DNA from: Acidobacteriota bacterium
GTDB lineage: Bacteria; Acidobacteriota; Terriglobia; Terriglobales; Acidobacteriaceae
Direction of reading: 5' to 3'
NCBI GenBank assembly: GCA_021810815.1
Contig: JAJZHR010000091.1
Location: forward strand, 1 to 8,139
Length of the DNA stretch: 8,139 nucleotides
Shown here in pieces: positions 6,140-8,139 of this stretch (position 1 is its first letter; each line of letters opens with the position of its first letter). The position numbers were made by a program, and so were the translations under genes. The notes under the pieces were generated by a model. It did no database searches and was not told the origin of the DNA. It was given only the letters and a program-made list of their open reading frames with translations.

Positions 6140-7507
6140 ATGACCGCATCCGATCGAAAGCCTGCATTCGAGTCCTGGGGTCGCTACCCTGTCTACGACG
6201 CCGCCCTGCTCCCGCTCAACTGGGCGGGCGATTTTCCGCCTGCGAACATGGTGCCCAGCGGCATGTTGCCCGTTGGCCTGGGCCGCAGCTATGGCGACGT
6301 CTGCCTGCTAAGGGACGGAACCCTGCTGCCCACAACGGCCATGGATCGACTGCTCCACTTCGACCCGGTCACGGGCGTACTCACCTGCGAAAGTGGCGTC
6401 TCTCTCGCCTCCATCCTGGATTTCGCCGTCCCCCTGGGCTGGTTTCTGCCCGTGACTCCTGGCACCAAATACGTCACTGTCGGCGGCTCCATCGCCAATG
6501 ACATCCATGGCAAGAACCATCACATCGCCGGCACCTTCGGCTGCCATGTGCGGCGATTCGAACTGGTCCGCTCCGATGGCTCCCGCACTCTCTGCTCGCC
6601 CATCGAGAACGAGGACTGGTTCTCCGCCACCATCGGCGGCCTCGGACTGACAGGCCTGATCGCATGGGCGGAGATACAGCTCAAGCCCATCGTCTCCCGC
6701 CTGATTACCTACGAGGGCATCCAGTTCCACGGCATCGACGAGTTCCTCGCTCTGTCCAGGGCCAGCCAGGGCATCGAATACACCGTAAGCTGGGTGGACT
6801 GCACCTCGCAAGGCAAGAACTTCGCCCGCGGCATCTTCATGCAGGGCGACCACTCCCACGACGCCAGCCCTCTGACGCGCTCTCCCGAACCCAAATTAGT
6901 GTTTCCCATGGAGCTGCCCGGCTTTGCGCTGAACTCCGCCACTGTCGGAGCGTTCAACGCGCTGTACTTCAACAAGCAGATGAAGAAGCGCGTCCGCACC
7001 CGCATCGACTATGAGCCCTTCTTCTACCCGCTGGACAAGGTGCTGCACTGGAACCGCATGTACGGCAAGCGCGGTCTGCTGCAGTTCCAATACGCCATTC
7101 CCTGGCAGCACGCGCGCGAGGGGACAGAGGCCATCCTGAAAGCCGTCGCAGCGTCGGGACTCGCCTCCTTCCTTGCCGTGCTAAAGGTCTTCGGCGACGT
7201 GAAATCCCCCGGATTGATGAGCTTCCCGCAGCCCGGCGTCACACTCGCGCTCGACTTCCCCATCAAGCCGGACGTCAGCTTCCCGCTCTTCGACCGCCTC
7301 GCCAGCATGACCCGGGAATTCGGCGGCAGGCTCTACCCGGCAAAGGACGCGCGCATGACGGCGGACCAGTTCCAGACCTTCTACCCGCAATGGCAAAAAC
7401 TGGAGCGCTACCGCGATCCCATGATCAGCTCCAGCTTCTGGGAGCGCGTGACCATCGACGGTACCGGAGACAGCCAGCAGGGACGCCTGTCCATCCACCA
7501 TCGATAA
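6140..7507 (+). CDS. dprE1: Polyprenylphosphoryl-beta-D-ribose 2'-oxidase, DprE1-like FAD flavoenzyme
   Basis: Oxidises the ribose C2 hydroxyl of polyprenyl-P-ribose to the 2-keto intermediate, the first half of the epimerisation to arabinose. It is 455 aa from ATG 6140, close to the 461 of M. tuberculosis DprE1. That start has a GAAGAAG ribosome site just upstream; the in-frame ATG at 6101 has none. The N-terminal FAD-binding (VAO/PCMH) domain shows LPVGLGRSYGD (44-54), VTPGTKYVTVGGSIANDIHG (105-124) and GKNHHIAG. The equivalent of the FAD-contacting His132 of M. tuberculosis is H123. ATIGGLGLTGLI follows. The C-terminal substrate domain has YGKRGLLQFQYAIP, SFPQPGVTLALDFPI and GGRLYPAKDAR, where K402 matches the active-site Lys418. 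The position aligned with Cys387, the benzothiazinone target, is Ala370 (codon 7247-7249). No signal peptide is visible. It is flanked by the HAD-UbiA fusion and a DprE2-like reductase, which makes a generic sugar-lactone oxidase unlikely. Confidence 0.93.
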   Translation: MTASDRKPAFESWGRYPVYDAALLPLNWAGDFPPANMVPSGMLPVGLGRSYGDVCLLRDGTLLPTTAMDRLLHFDPVTGVLTCESGVSLASILDFAVPLGWFLPVTPGTKYVTVGGSIANDIHGKNHHIAGTFGCHVRRFELVRSDGSRTLCSPIENEDWFSATIGGLGLTGLIAWAEIQLKPIVSRLITYEGIQFHGIDEFLALSRASQGIEYTVSWVDCTSQGKNFARGIFMQGDHSHDASPLTRSPEPKLVFPMELPGFALNSATVGAFNALYFNKQMKKRVRTRIDYEPFFYPLDKVLHWNRMYGKRGLLQFQYAIPWQHAREGTEAILKAVAASGLASFLAVLKVFGDVKSPGLMSFPQPGVTLALDFPIKPDVSFPLFDRLASMTREFGGRLYPAKDARMTADQFQTFYPQWQKLERYRDPMISSSFWERVTIDGTGDSQQGRLSIHHR

Positions 7508-7641
7508 AGCGGGCCAAGCTTGAGGACCTGCCTTTGAACAACCAAGGATCTGCCTGTGATGCGGCCCCAATATAGAAGCCCCGGGGATGAATCCCAGACA
7601 TGAACCCCAGCAGAAACCCCAGTGATGCACCAAGGAGCACT
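7508..7641 (+). other. Intergenic spacer between dprE1-like and dprE2-like genes, with short repeats and tiny overlapping ORFs
   Basis: A 134-base gap, long for this operon. It has three imperfect 11-mers: ATGAATCCCAG (7587), ATGAACCCCAG (7600) and AGAAACCCCAG (7612). A 14-codon ORF (ATG 7559, with AAGGA 10 bases upstream) stops at 7603, overlapping ATG 7600, which is in frame with the reductase. A second chain runs from ATG 7587 to TGA 7625 and then from ATG 7625 to TGA 7645, the last overlapping the reductase start at 7642. No terminator-like hairpin with a T-run is present, so read-through is expected. Confidence 0.4.
7632..7637 (+). promoter_or_regulatory. Strong ribosome binding site AAGGAG for the dprE2-like gene
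   Basis: AAGGAG lies 4 bases before ATG 7642. It is the best Shine-Dalgarno match seen among the rightward genes, and it favours 7642 over the in-frame upstream ATG at 7600. Confidence 0.7.
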
Positions 7642-8139
7642 ATGAGCGTCGAACGGAAATCCCCGGACAAAGTGCTCGTTCTAGGAGCGACCTCCAGCAT
7701 CGCCATCGCCGCCTGCCGCACGCTGGCCGAGCGCGGCGCGAGCCTCTATCTTGTGGGGCGCAACGCCGACAAACTCGCCGTCATCGAGGCGGACTTCAAA
7801 ACACGCGGTGCAGCCTACGTCGGCAGCGCGGTGATCGATCTGGACGATACCGAGCATCACCCGGCGATGCTCGCCGAGGCTGTCAACTCGCTCGGCGGCC
7901 TCGACCTCGCGCTCATCGCCCACGGCGTTCTCGGCGACCAGACAGCCGCCGAGGAGGATTTCGCCGTCGCCGGAGCCATCCTCCACACCAACTTCATCTC
8001 CGTCGTCTCGCTCTGCACCTGGCTGGCAAACTACTTCGTCAGCAGGCGCGCAGGAACGCTCGCCGTCATCTCCTCCGTCGCCGGCGACCGCGGTCGCAAG
8101 AGCAATTACATCTACGGCGCATCGAAGGGCGCCCTGAAC
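7642..8139 (+). CDS. dprE2: Polyprenylphosphoryl-2-keto-erythro-pentose reductase, DprE2-like SDR (3' end cut off by the window edge)
   Basis: Short-chain dehydrogenase/reductase predicted to reduce the 2-keto product of DprE1 with NAD(P)H, giving polyprenyl-P-D-arabinofuranose. The first 166 residues are present and the frame is open to the window end. M. tuberculosis DprE2 is about 254 aa, so about a third is missing. Visible features are a Rossmann start VLVLGATSSIA (G15-A21, the GATSxIA variant of the dinucleotide loop), an LVGRN segment after the second strand, VIDLDD (64-69), LIAHGVLGD (NAG-like position), N117 in HTNFIS, and the catalytic triad in VISSVAGDRG and YGASK (S145, Y158, K162). 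The start has AAGGAG 4 bases upstream; ATG 7600 would add 14 residues. SDR sequences are promiscuous, so this assignment leans on its place directly after the DprE1-like gene. Confidence 0.85.
   Translation, partial: MSVERKSPDKVLVLGATSSIAIAACRTLAERGASLYLVGRNADKLAVIEADFKTRGAAYVGSAVIDLDDTEHHPAMLAEAVNSLGGLDLALIAHGVLGDQTAAEEDFAVAGAILHTNFISVVSLCTWLANYFVSRRAGTLAVISSVAGDRGRKSNYIYGASKGALN

Noticed and set aside
7181..7986. Minus-strand open frames (7181-7633, 7425-7721, 7681-7986) near the right end
   Set aside because: They are antisense to the dprE1-like and dprE2-like genes and show no recognisable domains.

Overview
The window (roughly 60% GC by eye) is densely coding and divides into two divergently transcribed operons. 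Both are cut by the window edges. The tripartite RND efflux genes imply a Gram-negative (diderm) bacterium. The GC content, the gene style and a HAD-UbiA/oxidase/reductase cluster of this type would suit an acidobacterium (Terriglobia-like). That placement is an inference of low to moderate confidence, and a proteobacterium is not excluded.

Left arm, minus strand (1-4242): an MdtA-like membrane-fusion adaptor is followed, with a 4-bp ATGA overlap, by an MdtB-like RND permease. The permease leaves the window inside transmembrane helix 10. The first 925 residues are intact, and an MdtC-like partner would be expected just outside the left edge. Together they would form a proton-driven multidrug efflux pump.

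Centre (about 4243-4554): a gene-free divergent control region. It holds an inverted repeat, a perfect 12-bp palindrome (4336-4347), an AT-rich tandem repeat (4348-4366) and a consensus TATAAT box (4503-4508) facing the right arm.

Right arm, plus strand (4555-8139): three consecutive genes. They are (1) a HAD-phosphatase/UbiA-prenyltransferase fusion that resembles decaprenyl-phosphate phosphoribosyltransferase (mycobacterial Rv3806c), (2) a full-length DprE1-type FAD oxidase and (3) the first 166 residues of a DprE2-type short-chain reductase. Read together, they would convert PRPP plus polyprenyl phosphate into polyprenyl-phosphoryl-D-arabinofuranose: phosphoribosyl transfer (UbiA), removal of the 5-phosphate (HAD), then C2 epimerisation by oxidation and reduction (DprE1/DprE2). 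This is the arabinan-donor pathway best known from mycobacterial cell walls. Here it sits in an apparent Gram-negative, with the phosphatase built into the transferase and alanine at the DprE1 position that benzothiazinones attack in Mycobacterium tuberculosis. This arm is the most interesting part of the window. No RNA genes, CRISPR arrays, insertion sequences or integrase genes were seen.
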